Source of the DNA: Burkholderiales bacterium
GTDB lineage: Bacteria > Pseudomonadota > Gammaproteobacteria > Burkholderiales > CAIKXV01
Length of the DNA: 32,305 nucleotides
Reading direction: 5' to 3'
Assembly (NCBI GenBank): GCA_014379045.1
Contig: JACMMK010000199.1
Coordinates: 1 to 32,305 of the forward strand
In this document: positions 1 to 8,472 of the stretch, one piece after another
Layout: each line of letters begins with the position of its first letter
How positions within the stretch are numbered: position 1 is the first letter of the stretch
Position numbers and translations under genes: made by a program
The notes under the pieces: model-generated
Databases searched by the model: none
Told to the model about the DNA's origin: nothing
Seen by the model: the letters and a program-made list of their open reading frames with translations, nothing else

Positions 1-667
1 ACGCCTGCCACAGCGGAGCGGGCGGTGCGAGCAGGCCCATCGCGGCGAGCAGCGCGCCCAGGGCGACCGGCGCCAGCATGCGGTCGAGGGTCAGCATCGC
101 CATGCGCGCCGAGCCCAGAATCAATGCACCCCACCACCAGAGCGGCAACGCGTAGATCAGAAGTCCCAGGACCGGTTCGAGGCCAGCATCTGCGTCGACG
201 ACCCCACCCGCGTAAAGCGCGCCGATGGCTGCCTGTACCGCCAGGAAGAACGGCGCCATCGCATAGGCGAACACGGGAATCGCCAGCACCAGCCGGGGAT
301 TGCTGGCGGTGCGCGCGAGCAACCAGCCCGCGAGCAACAGCACCGGCAGGTCGAACACCGCACCGGGCAGCGCGCGCAGGTCGATCTCCCCCGGCGCGCC
401 GACGAACAGTCGCGACACGGCCAGGTTCGCCACGAGCCAGAGCGCCACCAGCAGACTCAGTCTGCCGACCGTCGCGCCGAACGCGTCGATCTTCAGCGGC
501 AGGAACAGCACCCCGCGCAGCCCGGCGTGGAGGCAGGATGCGAGCGAAGCCCGTGCGAGCATCGCCTCCGGTTCGGGCGGCGACGCAATGCGCGCACGGT
601 AGGGCGCGGGTGCGCGTACCGTCGTGTGCATCGTCGTGCGTCTCGTCGTGCGTCTCGCGGTGCGCAT
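1..667 (-). CDS. Multi-pass membrane protein, N-terminal part (runs off left edge)
   Basis: An open frame runs from ATG at 667 (or an in-frame ATG at 631) to the window edge. The first 40 or so residues are polar and Arg/Thr-rich, followed by a segment reading AGLRGVLFLPLKIDAFGATV. At least four hydrophobic stretches follow: one around LLVALWLVANLAV, one around VFDLPVLLLAGWLLA, one around LVLAIPVFAYAMAPFFLAV and one around LGLLIYALPLWWWGALI. The start is uncertain because a 12-bp tandem repeat (632-655) sits between the two candidate ATGs and neither has a clear Shine-Dalgarno. The pattern (a polar start, then GLRxxLFLP, then a Yip1-like helical block) recalls the N-terminal membrane part of bacterial C13 (legumain-like) family proteins. 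That is a memory-based guess, because any catalytic part lies outside the window. Confidence 0.55.
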   Translation of the reverse strand, partial: MRTARRTTRRTTMHTTVRAPAPYRARIASPPEPEAMLARASLASCLHAGLRGVLFLPLKIDAFGATVGRLSLLVALWLVANLAVSRLFVGAPGEIDLRALPGAVFDLPVLLLAGWLLARTASNPRLVLAIPVFAYAMAPFFLAVQAAIGALYAGGVVDADAGLEPVLGLLIYALPLWWWGALILGSARMAMLTLDRMLAPVALGALLAAMGLLAPPAPLWQA

Positions 668-791
668 CGTGCTGCTGGAGCGCACCGCAGCGCCGGGGTG
701 TCGCGATCGCCACGGCCGCCTGGGTCCGAGCGCGCTGCCGTTGCCGGAGATTCGCCGCGCCCCGCCTCGCGCTAGCGTGAAGCGCACGCGC

Positions 792-1211
792 TCACGACGG
801 CTCCCACACCATGGCCTCGATCTTGTGACCGTCGGGGTCGCGCACGAAACACCCGTAGTACGGCTCGCCGTAATGCGGTCGCGCGCCGGGCGCGCCGTCG
901 TCGACACCGCCTGCGGCGAGTGCTTCACGATGGAATGCGTCGACCTGTGCGCGGCCAGACGCTAGAAAGCCGACGTGGGTGCCGTTGCCGGCGACCGCCG
1001 GCTTGCCGTCGATCGGGACGTGCACCCAGAACTCCGGGAACGCGCGTCCCCATGCGACCGCGGTCGGTTCCTCGGTCACCCGCACCAGGCCGAGGGTCGA
1101 CAGCACCCGATCGTAGAAAGTGACCGCGCGCGCAAAATCGTTGGTGCCGATCGACACATGCGACAGCGCACTCGGTGGATTCGACGCGGTCGCGTCGGTC
1201 TGCGCTTCCAT
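792..1211 (-). CDS. VOC family protein (glyoxalase/dioxygenase-like fold)
   Basis: A 139-residue single-module vicinal-oxygen-chelate protein with the usual two beta-alpha-beta-beta-beta halves. The segment LSHVSIGTNDFARAVTFYD begins the first half and RDPDGHKIEAMVWEPS closes the second. Putative metal ligands are His18, His79 and Glu132, in the positions typical of the fold. Substrate cannot be told from sequence. VOC proteins of this size include small-molecule isomerases, lyases and resistance proteins. It is the last gene of the minus-strand cluster, with only 22 bases after the racemase-like gene upstream, so co-transcription is likely and a role in the same catabolic route is possible. 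Confidence 0.88.
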   Translation of the reverse strand: MEAQTDATASNPPSALSHVSIGTNDFARAVTFYDRVLSTLGLVRVTEEPTAVAWGRAFPEFWVHVPIDGKPAVAGNGTHVGFLASGRAQVDAFHREALAAGGVDDGAPGARPHYGEPYYGCFVRDPDGHKIEAMVWEPS

Positions 1212-1233
1212 GGGAGGCGGCTTGCGCGTGTTG

Positions 1234-2034
1234 CTACGCGCGCATCAACTTGGGCGGCGCCACCGCGAACGCGCTCTGATCGATCGGCGCCAGACAGGTC
1301 TCGAGCAGCCTGCCGAAGCCATGCACCGGGATGCGCAGGTCGATCAGCCGCATGCAGGCCCAGAAGCACGCCTGGTTGCTGGTCACCACCGGCTTGCCGA
1401 AATCCTTCTCGATCTCGGCGATGATGTCGATGGTCGCGAGATTGGTGCACGAAATGAAGATCGCCTCGGCGTCGTCACGATCGATCTGCTTCGCCATCCG
1501 GTAGACGACTTCGGGCGGCACGCGACCGATGCCACGGCGTTCTTCCTGCGTGTCGCCGAGCTTCAACCCGTGCAGCGAGACGATCTTGAACCCGTAGCTC
1601 TCGAAGAAGGCGACTTCGGCGTCGTTGACGAAGTCGACGTACGGCGTACCCATCGCGATCTTGCGCACGCCACGCGTGCGCAGCGCTGCGGCGACCGCAC
1701 CGGCCGTCGCGGTGACCGGCGTGCCGGTCTGGCTGCGCATCTTGTCGAGCAACTGCGACATCGGGCAGATGAACGACCCCGATGTACAACCGTAGGCGAC
1801 GACATCGACCTCGGCGGTCGCGAGCTCCTCCGCGGCGCGGTCGAGCGCATCGGCCATCTTGTTGTACGACTCGAGATCGGCCTTGCCGAGCAGCAGCACG
1901 CGGCTCGTGTGAATGGTCACGCCCTCGGGCGCCATCTTCCACCACTCGGGCTCGTTGATCGTGTTCGTCGACGGAACGATCAGACCGATCTTGGCCTTGT
2001 AGCCGTAGGGGCTGTACATCGAGACGGCTTTCAT
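1234..2034 (-). CDS. Asp/Glu racemase superfamily enzyme (maleate isomerase / arylmalonate decarboxylase-like)
   Basis: This 266-residue protein shows both half-site cysteines of the family: Cys83 in YGCTSGSF and Cys196 in ISCTNLATIDII. The N-terminal KIGLIVPSTNTINEPEWW segment is typical of the maleate cis-trans isomerase/AMDase branch. Family enzymes use the cysteine pair for cofactor-free proton transfer, isomerisation or decarboxylation of dicarboxylates. With both cysteines present, a racemase or isomerase reaction is more likely than AMDase-type decarboxylation, where only one is retained. It lies between an HpcH/HpaI aldolase (76 bases upstream) and a VOC gene (22 bases downstream), suggesting a small-acid catabolic operon. 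A GAGAAG stretch lies just upstream of the ATG. A second, divergent copy of the family lies at 20550-21251, again beside Bug binding proteins. Confidence 0.85.
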   Translation of the reverse strand: MKAVSMYSPYGYKAKIGLIVPSTNTINEPEWWKMAPEGVTIHTSRVLLLGKADLESYNKMADALDRAAEELATAEVDVVAYGCTSGSFICPMSQLLDKMRSQTGTPVTATAGAVAAALRTRGVRKIAMGTPYVDFVNDAEVAFFESYGFKIVSLHGLKLGDTQEERRGIGRVPPEVVYRMAKQIDRDDAEAIFISCTNLATIDIIAEIEKDFGKPVVTSNQACFWACMRLIDLRIPVHGFGRLLETCLAPIDQSAFAVAPPKLMRA

Positions 2035-2110
2035 CGACTTCTCCTTGGGCGAGGAAAGTATAGGGAGCGCGCCGGGCTTGCTCGAACGCGCGCGCTCGGC
2101 GGGCGAGCGC

Positions 2111-2893
2111 TCAGCGATGCGCGAGCTTCTTCAACTGCGTGGCCGCGCCGGCGAACGTGTTGAACAGTGCGGCGGCGTCGTTCTGATACGGCATCCATTG
2201 TATGCCGCGCGCCAGCCACTTTTCTGCGCTGGCGACATCCTGGCAACTGAAGCCCCACGGCACCGAGTGCCGCGAGCAGGTTTCGATCACCTGTTCGCGT
2301 GCGGCCTGCAGCCTCGGATGATCGAGCTCGCCGGGTACGCCGAGCGCCTGCGACAGGTCGTCGGGCCCGATCATCACGGCGTCGAGCCCCTCGACCTGAC
2401 AGATCGCATCGAGATCGTCGAGCCCGACCTGCGACTCGATCATCGCGACGGTCAGCGTCTGCGCGTTGATGTGGGCGATCTGTTCGGCCGGGCGGTCGAG
2501 TCGGACATAGTCGGTATGCGGGCCGCGCAGGTTGAGGATGCGGGTGCCGCGCGGATGGAACTTGGTGATGCGCATGATCGATTCGAGCTGCTCGGCGGAG
2601 TCGATCATCGGCAGCAGCAGGCCCATCGCGCCGGCGTCCAGCGGACGGGTGTAGTCGTGCGGCGCAAGGCCCGCCGGGCGCACGATCGGCACGATGCCGG
2701 CTTCGCGCGCGATCAGCGCGAGGGTCGCGACCTCGGCGATCGTGAAGTCGGAGTGTTCCATCTCGATGATCACGAAGTCCAGACCCGCGACCGCGAGCAG
2801 TTTCATGAAGCGCGGGTGATGGACCACGGTCGCCCACGTGCCGAACGCGGGCTTGCCCGCCTGCCAGAGTGCCTTGACCGGGTTGGTGCGCAT
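2111..2893 (-). CDS. HpcH/HpaI family aldolase
   Basis: A 260-residue class II pyruvate-type aldolase or citramalyl/malyl-lyase-like TIM barrel. Family signatures are clear: IIEMEHSDF with the catalytic His47, VRPAG with the carboxylate-binding Arg72, AMIESQVGLDDLDAI with the metal ligand Glu153, and IGPDDLS with Asp178/Asp179. Enzymes of the family reversibly cleave 4-hydroxy-2-keto acids to pyruvate plus an aldehyde, in the cytoplasm. The exact substrate is unknown. The gene starts 6 bases after the stop of the broken creatininase-family gene and precedes the racemase-like gene, so it belongs to the same minus-strand cluster. Confidence 0.9.
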   Translation of the reverse strand: MRTNPVKALWQAGKPAFGTWATVVHHPRFMKLLAVAGLDFVIIEMEHSDFTIAEVATLALIAREAGIVPIVRPAGLAPHDYTRPLDAGAMGLLLPMIDSAEQLESIMRITKFHPRGTRILNLRGPHTDYVRLDRPAEQIAHINAQTLTVAMIESQVGLDDLDAICQVEGLDAVMIGPDDLSQALGVPGELDHPRLQAAREQVIETCSRHSVPWGFSCQDVASAEKWLARGIQWMPYQNDAAALFNTFAGAATQLKKLAHR

Positions 2894-2899
2894 CGCGCG

Positions 2900-3505
2900 T
2901 CAGGCCTTCAGCTTCATCTGGCTGAACTTGACCGCTGCCTCGGCGAGATACGCGACCGTCGTCTCCCAGATGCGCTGCCCGTTCTCGGCGGTGGCGCCGC
3001 GCGGGTCGCCCTGGGTGCCGATCGGCGCGTAATCACCGATGTCGCTGAACACCATGAAGCTCGATTGCCGAGCGTGACCTTGCCGCTCGATACCGTCTTC
3101 ACACCGTCGACGAACGGTCGCAGCGATGTCGTCGCCTGCGCCCGGTCCATGAACACGTACTCGGGGCAGACCGCGAGCGCGACCGAAGTGACCATTTCGG
3201 AGGCGTGACCCGACGGCGCGTTGGTCGTGGCGAAGGTGACATAGGCTTCGAGCGTAGCCATCGATACCGACAGCGTGCCCGGATAGTCGAGGAACATGTG
3301 CGAATAGTTCGCCGGGATGATCGGCGTCACCGCAAACCCTGTCTTGTCGCCAACTGCGGTGCCGACCATCTCGCAGATGCGCAACTCGGCGCCAGTCGCC
3401 AGGTGCGCACCGTACTGCTCGGTCGCGCCGACCGGGATCAGCACCGTGTCGTGCCTGGTCAGATAGGCCTTGATGTCGGCATAGGTGGGAGTGGTCGGTG
3501 CGCAT
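2900..3505 (-). pseudogene. Creatininase-family amidohydrolase, frameshifted and internally deleted
   Basis: Two frames must be joined to read this gene. The upstream frame gives IPVGATEQYGAHLATGAEL, LDYPGTLSVSMATLEAYV and SGHASEMVTSVAL. After about 3060-3068 homology continues in another frame as FSDIGDYAPIGTQGDP and ATAENGQRIWE, ending at TGA 2900. Between TLEAYV and SGHASEM the family normally has some 60 residues carrying the conserved NGHGGN metal-site motif; here only about six residues remain. The normally conserved EQHGPHLPxGTD site is altered to EQYGAHLATGAE. The ATG at 3505 is also out of frame with the first conserved block. A functional metal-dependent amidohydrolase is very unlikely. 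It lies 153 bases after the Bug binding-protein gene and 6 before the aldolase. Confidence 0.8.
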
Positions 3506-3658
3506 GGGAAGTCCGGGTCGAATGGAGAGAGGCGGGGATCGAGGCGCGCTCGGGACGGCACCGATATTCTATTCCCGCGCGCCCTGCTTCCGTCGCGTCG
3601 CCGCGGCGGCGGCGTCTCGCGTCGGGCACGCCGGGGCGGTGATCCGCGCCTCACCCGG

Positions 3659-4708
3659 TCATTGCGTCCACGGGTTCACCTTCCACAGCGCGCGCAGACG
3701 CCGGTCGACCGACTGCAGTTCCGCCAGATACTGCTCGCGCGGCATGTAGCGAAGCGGCTGGAACGTCTTGCGTGCGAGCTCCTGGAACTCGGGCTCCTTC
3801 AGCGCGCGTGCGATCGCCTCACCCAGCCGCGCTACCGACTCTTTGGGCAGTGCGCGCGGGCCGGCGATACCGCGGAGCGAGCCGGTGTCGAGGTCGTAGC
3901 CCGACTCCTTGAAGGTCGGCAGCTCCGGTGCCGCGGCCGAGCGGTTCGCGGCCATCACGCCGAGCGTGCGAAACGGGCCGGCTTGGGTGAATTGCAGCGA
4001 TTCGTCCAGGTTCGCCGTCGTGGCCACGATGTCGCGCGCGAGCAGCGCGGTGCGGGCCGGCGCCGCGCCGCCGAAAGGCACATAGTTGAAGCGCACGCCC
4101 GAGGCCGCTTCGAGCATCAGCAGGCTGATATGGCCAGCCGATCCAACCCCTTGGGTGCCGACGGTCACTTTTCCCGGCGCGCTTTTCGCCGCGGCCACCA
4201 GGTCGGCGATCGTCTTCACCGGGTTGTCCGGAAGCACCGCGATCGTCGCCGGCGAATCGACCACGGCCGCGATGAACTCGAAGGTGTCGATCGAGAACGG
4301 CACCGAGCGTTCGATCGGGATCGTGATCACGCCCGGAGTGTTGACGATGCCGATCGTGTAGCCGTCGGGTTTCGCCTGAGCGAGTTCGGCGAGCGCGATG
4401 CCGCCGCCCGCTCCGGGCCGGTTCACCACCACCACCTTGCCCGGCAGGATCTTCTCGAGCGCCTGACCGAGCGTGCGTGCGGTAACGTCGGTGCCGCCGC
4501 CCGCCGCGAACGGCACCAGCAACGTGATCGGGCGCTCGGGATACGATTGTGCATTCGCCGAAGGTGCTGCCATCGCACTCAGCACTGCGGCCAGAAACAC
4601 GCGCACAACCGAGGTCCCGAGCCGACGACGCGGCCGCACCGGGCGAGCGAATCGAGAATCCGCGCCGTCCGGGCGAGCGCTTTGGTAAAAGGAGAAACTG
4701 CGGGTCAT
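3659..4708 (-). CDS. Bug-family tripartite tricarboxylate transporter substrate-binding protein (1)
   Basis: ATG 4708 was chosen because a GGAGA Shine-Dalgarno sits 7 bases upstream; a longer frame to 4837 has no support. The 349-residue product has an Arg-rich n-region and a signal peptide ending at ANA-QS. The mature start is the Bug hallmark YPERPITLLVPFAAGGGTD, followed by NRPGAGG and KPDGYTIG. Bug proteins are periplasmic Venus-flytrap receptors for carboxylates and similar small anions. Some work with TctAB permeases and others have sensory roles. No TctA or TctB lies in the window, so this is an orphan receptor. It heads the minus-strand catabolic cluster and is divergent from the aminotransferase gene, with a dyad at 4740-4755 between them. 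Confidence 0.92.
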   Translation of the reverse strand: MTRSFSFYQSARPDGADSRFARPVRPRRRLGTSVVRVFLAAVLSAMAAPSANAQSYPERPITLLVPFAAGGGTDVTARTLGQALEKILPGKVVVVNRPGAGGGIALAELAQAKPDGYTIGIVNTPGVITIPIERSVPFSIDTFEFIAAVVDSPATIAVLPDNPVKTIADLVAAAKSAPGKVTVGTQGVGSAGHISLLMLEAASGVRFNYVPFGGAAPARTALLARDIVATTANLDESLQFTQAGPFRTLGVMAANRSAAAPELPTFKESGYDLDTGSLRGIAGPRALPKESVARLGEAIARALKEPEFQELARKTFQPLRYMPREQYLAELQSVDRRLRALWKVNPWTQ

Positions 4709-4739
4709 GAATCCGTCTCCCGAGATCGCAGTGTGAATC

Positions 4740-4755
4740 ATTGCACCGATGCAAT
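4740..4755. promoter_or_regulatory. Perfect dyad ATTGCA-N4-TGCAAT between divergent genes
   Basis: A perfect 6-bp inverted repeat with a 4-base spacer lies in the 105-base gap between the Bug gene start (4708, minus) and the aminotransferase start (4814, plus). It is about 32 bases upstream of the Bug ATG, where an operator controlling one or both genes would be expected. TTGCA-type dyads of this spacing are common targets of GntR-family regulators. No regulator gene is adjacent, so the assignment is inferred from symmetry and position only. Confidence 0.4.
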
Positions 4756-4813
4756 CGGCATGCCATCGATGCTGCCCACGCCACCGCGCGCTCATTCGCC
4801 TACGACTTTCCGC

Positions 4814-6004
4814 ATGAACGACAGAGCTCCGATGCACGACGATACGCCGTCAGTCCCTTCGATGACCCGTCCCAAGTTGCCCTGGGCCGGCACGACGATC
4901 TTCACTGTCATGTCGACGCTCGCCACGCAGCATCGCGCGCTCAACCTCGGGCAGGGCTTTCCCGATTTCGACTGCGATCCGGCCCTGCAGGCACTCGTCA
5001 CCGAAGCGATGCGCGCGGCGCACAACCAGTATGCCCCGATGCCGGGCGTGCCGGCGTTGTGCCAGCGCATCGCCGACAAGACCGCGGCGCTCTACGGGCA
5101 CCGGTACGAGGTCGACACCGAGATCACCGTCACCGCGGGCGCGACGCAGGCGATCATGGCGAGCGTAATCGCGCTCACCGGCGCCGGGGACGAAGTGATT
5201 GTGCTGGAACCCGCCTACGACGCCTACCTGCCGTCGATCGAGCTGGCAGGAGCGGTCGCGGTCCGCGTGCCGCTCGACGCCGCGCGCGACTACGCGGTGG
5301 ACTGGGATCGGGTGCGTGCCGCGATCACCCCGCGGACCCGGATGCTGTTGATCAACTTCCCGCACAACCCGACCGGACAGGTGCTCGACGACGCCGACCT
5401 GCGCGCACTCGAAGACATCGTCTCGAGCACCGGCATCGTCGTGTTGTCCGACGAGGTGTACGAACACATCGTGTACGACGGGCGCGTGCACCAGGGCATC
5501 GCGCGTTCGCCGTTGCTCGCCGCCAACGGCGTGCTGATATCGAGCTTCGGCAAGACCTTCCACACCACCGGCTGGAAGGTCGGCTACGTCTGTGCACCGC
5601 AGGCTCTCACCGCGGAGATCCGCAAGGTGCACCAGTTCATGGCGTTCGCAGTCTCGACGCCGATGCAGCATGCGATCGCGGCCTATCTCGCCGATCCCCG
5701 CCCCTACCTCGACCTGCCCGCGTTTTACCAATCGAAGCGCGACCGGTTCTGCAACGCGCTTTCGGGCTCACGGTTCAGGCTCTTGCCGTCACCGGGAACC
5801 TATTTCGTGCTGGCCGACTATTCGGCGCTCAGCGATGAGCCCGAGGATGTGTTCGCGCGCAGACTGATCGAACAGCACGGGGTGGCGGCGATCCCGGTTT
5901 CGGCGTTCTACCGGGAGGCCGTCGACAACAAAGTAGTGCGCTTCTGCTTTGCAAAGCGCGACGAGACCATCGACGCGGCAGCAGATAAACTGAGTGCGGT
6001 GTGA
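4814..6004 (+). CDS. ybdL: PLP-dependent methionine aminotransferase (YbdL-like)
   Basis: A class I/II fold-type I aminotransferase. From ATG 4814 it is 396 residues. Another in-frame ATG at 4862 would give a protein beginning MTRPKLPWAGTTIF, which aligns with the E. coli YbdL start region; no Shine-Dalgarno decides between them. Key motifs are LNLGQGFPDFD, NQYAPMPG, TVTAGATQAI, NFPHNPTG (184-188), SDEVYEH with Asp213, and SSFGKTFHTTGWK with the PLP lysine Lys247. The C-terminus has VVRFCFAKR with the substrate-carboxylate arginine. The order and spacing match YbdL, which transaminates methionine and aromatic amino acids with 2-oxo acids. The gene is monocistronic on the plus strand. A much longer frame reading in from 3485 is an artefact of high GC. 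Confidence 0.92.
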   Translation: MNDRAPMHDDTPSVPSMTRPKLPWAGTTIFTVMSTLATQHRALNLGQGFPDFDCDPALQALVTEAMRAAHNQYAPMPGVPALCQRIADKTAALYGHRYEVDTEITVTAGATQAIMASVIALTGAGDEVIVLEPAYDAYLPSIELAGAVAVRVPLDAARDYAVDWDRVRAAITPRTRMLLINFPHNPTGQVLDDADLRALEDIVSSTGIVVLSDEVYEHIVYDGRVHQGIARSPLLAANGVLISSFGKTFHTTGWKVGYVCAPQALTAEIRKVHQFMAFAVSTPMQHAIAAYLADPRPYLDLPAFYQSKRDRFCNALSGSRFRLLPSPGTYFVLADYSALSDEPEDVFARRLIEQHGVAAIPVSAFYREAVDNKVVRFCFAKRDETIDAAADKLSAV

Positions 6005-6182
6005 GTGTTCGGGAGGCGGGAGCGGTGCCGCGCGCGTTGCGGCGTGCGCTTCAATCATGATCGCAACATCTGTCGCGACCACAGCAGCGTGTGTGGGAGC
6101 GTGCACGGTGTCGGCCAGGGCCTTGCTCGGCGCGTGGACACAGACGAACCGTACAGTCTTCTTCGAGCCACGTCGCGTTCCT

Positions 6183-6607
6183 CTATACCGTCAGATCGCC
6201 TTCGTCTTCGCCATCCCAGTAGTGAATCCGGTCCGCCCTGACCTTGATGAGGATCAAGCCAGGCGTGTCCACGCCATCCTCGAACCATCGGTCGAGATCC
6301 TTGGTCCAGTGGTCCGCAAAAGCCTGTTTGTCGCTAATGAGTTGTACCGTGCCCTCGACGGCGATGAAGAGCGGCGGCTTGCCGGTCAGTCCCTTTGACC
6401 CGGTAAAGGTCAGGCCAACCTGCGCGTCACGTTGGATGCAGAGATCGTCCTCGCGCTGTCGTAGGAGAAGAAGTACGAGTCGCCCTCGTAGTCGACGTCG
6501 CCATTGTTGCTCATCGGGCGGGCCGCGCACGCCCCGTTATCCGTGCGCGTCGACAGCATCGCAAAGTCGAGCTGGCGCATTTTCCTGGACAAGTCCTTCA
6601 ACGTCAT
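6183..6607 (-). pseudogene. Pyridoxamine 5'-phosphate oxidase-like flavin protein, single frameshift
   Basis: Two overlapping frames together give one protein of about 142 residues. The N-terminal half (from ATG 6607, with AAAGG about 9 bases upstream) reads LSRKMRQLDFAMLSTRT, then RPMSNNGDVDYEGDSYFFSYD. Near 6441-6455 homology moves to the other frame, reading DAQVGLTFTGSKG, FIAVEGTVQLISDK and HWTKDLDRWF, and ending IHYWDGEDEG. These are the conserved blocks of the general-stress-protein-26-like split-barrel flavin family. The span is 425 nt, consistent with loss of one base. Either this is a true inactivation or a one-base sequencing error; both halves still look well conserved, which favours a recent event or an error. 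Confidence 0.75.
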
Positions 6608-6616
6608 TTTCGTCAT

Positions 6617-7060
6617 CCTTTGTCTGTTGGGTAAATGGGCATTGATCCACCGGCGGCAGTTCAATTCAATCGGTCGCGCTGAATTACAGCCGGGTACCCA
6701 GCACTTCGGCTGCGCGCAGCTGCAACACTCCACAGTTTGTCGCAGGGCTCAGGCCCGGCAGGCGGGATCGCTTGAGCCGTGAGCGCGCTCGGCGCCGGTG
6801 CGCTCGCTGTCCTGAGCAATACGGCAGTAACGTGGTCACGGTCATGCCTTCATCAACCAGGGGCCGCAGGTATCGCTCGATGCGCACTCAGGCAATCGTG
6901 CACGGACAACTCGAGTGCATACGGCTAGATTCTCGGTTTTCGTGGCGTGGTGCAGGGGTGCCGTGGCGTTGCCCGCCCGACCGATCGAGTACCCCGCTGA
7001 TCGGCATTACCGTACGCCGCGCGCTCATGGCGGCGCTCAGGCAAGCATGAGGTACCGGCA
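6617..7060. other. Intergenic stretch, no supported gene
   Basis: The 444 bases between the frameshifted flavin-protein gene and the GIDE-domain gene hold only short Arg/Ser-rich frames without a recognisable motif. I see no RNA gene or strong terminator. The end of the interval carries the GAGG Shine-Dalgarno of the following plus-strand gene. Confidence 0.5.
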
Positions 7061-7885
7061 ATGACGTCCGGCGTGGCCGCCGAGCCCGCAGTCCTGTTCG
7101 TCTGCGCCTTCGCGGTGGTCGGCATTGCGGCAGGCATCGCTATCATCGTGCGCGCCTTTCGCAGCCTTCGCGAAACCTGGACAGCGCAGATCCTGCCGAC
7201 CTCGACCGTGCGTGCAATGGCGCTGGGGCCGGTAGAGCTCGAAGGCACGATCGCATCGGAATTGCTCGTCGATGACCCTGTTTACGGCAAACCATGCGTG
7301 TACTTCTCGGTCAGCGTCGCGCAGCGGGTGCTCACGCGAACCGATGAGGGCATCGGCTGGGAATGGGTTGGCATTCACCACGAGCACACGGGCCAGCGCC
7401 CGTTCTGGCTGCAGGACGCCACCGGCCGAAGTCTCGTCTGGGCGCCCGAGGCAGATCTGCGGATCGACTGTGCGAATTCGTATTCGTGCGGCTTGTTCGG
7501 GTCCATCTTCCGCAGTCCGTCGCCATCGCTCGACTTTCTGCGGCGCATAAAGAAGCAGCGCGTGTTCGTGCGCCAGGTGCGCTACGTGTTGGACGTCCTG
7601 CGGCCGGGGCATCGCGTGTTCATCCTCGGCAACGCGGTCGCCGGCAACGGGTTTCGCCCGCGCGAACCGGCGTTTCCCGATGTTCTGGCGGCGGCACTCG
7701 AACGTGCACCGCGGCGGATCATCACGCGCGGAGATGGCGCATTCATCATCGCCGAGGCCGCCACTGCTTTGCACTCCGGCGCCAACGTCGTCGCGCGCGT
7801 CGTCGTGGGTTTCGGGCTTGCCGCCTTTTCGTTCAGCGTACTGGTATTTTTCTGGTTTGTTTTCGATCCTGCTTTCGTCGGTTAG
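7061..7885 (+). CDS. GIDE-domain membrane protein (MUL1/BAM-like)
   Basis: A 274-residue protein with the layout helix - soluble domain - helix. The first transmembrane helix is about residues 10-32 and the last about 247-270. The central domain starts STVRAMALGPVELEGTI and continues KPCVYFSVSV, PFWLQDATGRSLVW and VLDVLRPGHRVFILG. This is the pattern of the GIDE/BAM domain (PF12483) known from eukaryotic MUL1/MAPL and many bacterial membrane proteins. No RING domain is present, so no ligase activity is implied; the bacterial function is unknown. The start is supported by GAGG 8 bases upstream of the ATG. Two tiny membrane ORFs follow on the same strand after 124 bases. Confidence 0.75.
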   Translation: MTSGVAAEPAVLFVCAFAVVGIAAGIAIIVRAFRSLRETWTAQILPTSTVRAMALGPVELEGTIASELLVDDPVYGKPCVYFSVSVAQRVLTRTDEGIGWEWVGIHHEHTGQRPFWLQDATGRSLVWAPEADLRIDCANSYSCGLFGSIFRSPSPSLDFLRRIKKQRVFVRQVRYVLDVLRPGHRVFILGNAVAGNGFRPREPAFPDVLAAALERAPRRIITRGDGAFIIAEAATALHSGANVVARVVVGFGLAAFSFSVLVFFWFVFDPAFVG

Positions 7886-8009
7886 CGATGCACGACCCGA
7901 TACGGGTCGACAAGCCGTGCCGTCTTTCGATAGAACACGGCGAATCGATCTCACGCTGCGACTCGTTCCCGATCACCTAAGTTGTTCAACCACCTCGAAG
8001 ACATCTGCG

Positions 8010-8120
8010 ATGAAAAGCCAGGCCTTGCAACAACCGTGGGGATGTCTTTTATTCATCGCGCTTGCGCTCGCATCTCTGGCGTGCACGCTCAGTGCGTCGA
8101 TCCTGATTTTGAATGCGTGA
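8010..8120 (+). CDS. Tiny single-helix membrane protein, 36 aa
   Basis: Starting MKSQALQQPWG, this 36-residue frame is almost entirely one hydrophobic helix (CLLFIALALASLACTLSASI) and ends in TGA at 8118-8120. Its stop overlaps a GTG start of the next frame in a GTGA junction, as in translationally coupled genes. Only a weak GAAG lies upstream. No family is recognised. The alternative is that this and the next ORF are halves of one two-helix protein of about 110 residues separated by a frameshift. Confidence 0.4.
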   Translation: MKSQALQQPWGCLLFIALALASLACTLSASILILNA

Positions 8121-8350
8121 CCTCGCCGTCGAAGCTTGCGTTTGCTGTGATCGTCGGTGGCGCATTCTATCTGGCGGTGGTCCTGTTCGTGCAGCTGATG
8201 GATGTTGTCGAGAAATTCCGGATACGACGCTATCTCGCACGCAGAGGACTCGGGCTGGCACGAATCCAGACTTACAAGACGCACTATGCCGTGAAATACA
8301 TCGAGGCCGGAGTCAAGAAGAGCGGTCGCTGGCCGGATGACTTCACCTGA
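8117..8350 (+). CDS. Small membrane protein, 77 aa, overlapping the previous ORF
   Basis: This is read from GTG 8117, which overlaps the stop of the previous ORF by 4 bases. It has one strong helix (KLAFAVIVGGAFYLAVVLFV), then a basic soluble tail containing FRIRRYLARRGLGLARIQ and HYAVKYIEAGVKKSG. The open frame extends back to an ATG at 7982, but those residues show no protein-like pattern. The charged amphipathic tail looks like real coding sequence. No family is recognised; the position after the GIDE-domain gene suggests a membrane-associated role. Confidence 0.45.
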   Translation: MTSPSKLAFAVIVGGAFYLAVVLFVQLMDVVEKFRIRRYLARRGLGLARIQTYKTHYAVKYIEAGVKKSGRWPDDFT

Positions 8351-8472
8351 GGTACAGCATGAGCGTGTCGATGTCGAGGGCCATGGAGCAAGCGCGATCG
8401 ATGATCGGGCTGACGACTAACGATGCCGATGGCTGAGTACCCGAGCACTTCAACTCGACGCCGCCCTGACAC

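Noticed and set aside
632..655. Two-copy 12-bp tandem repeat as a mobile or regulatory repeat
   Set aside because: Only two units, inside or just before a start region; more likely low-complexity Arg/Thr codons. Kept only as a reason for start uncertainty.
3485..4813. Long N-terminal extension of the plus-strand aminotransferase frame
   Set aside because: The extension is Arg-rich, overlaps the well-supported Bug gene on the other strand, and YbdL homologues begin near the ATG at 4814 or 4862.
6772..7050. 92-residue plus-strand ORF before the GIDE gene
   Set aside because: Arg-rich composition, no motif, and its end covers the ribosome site of the next gene.
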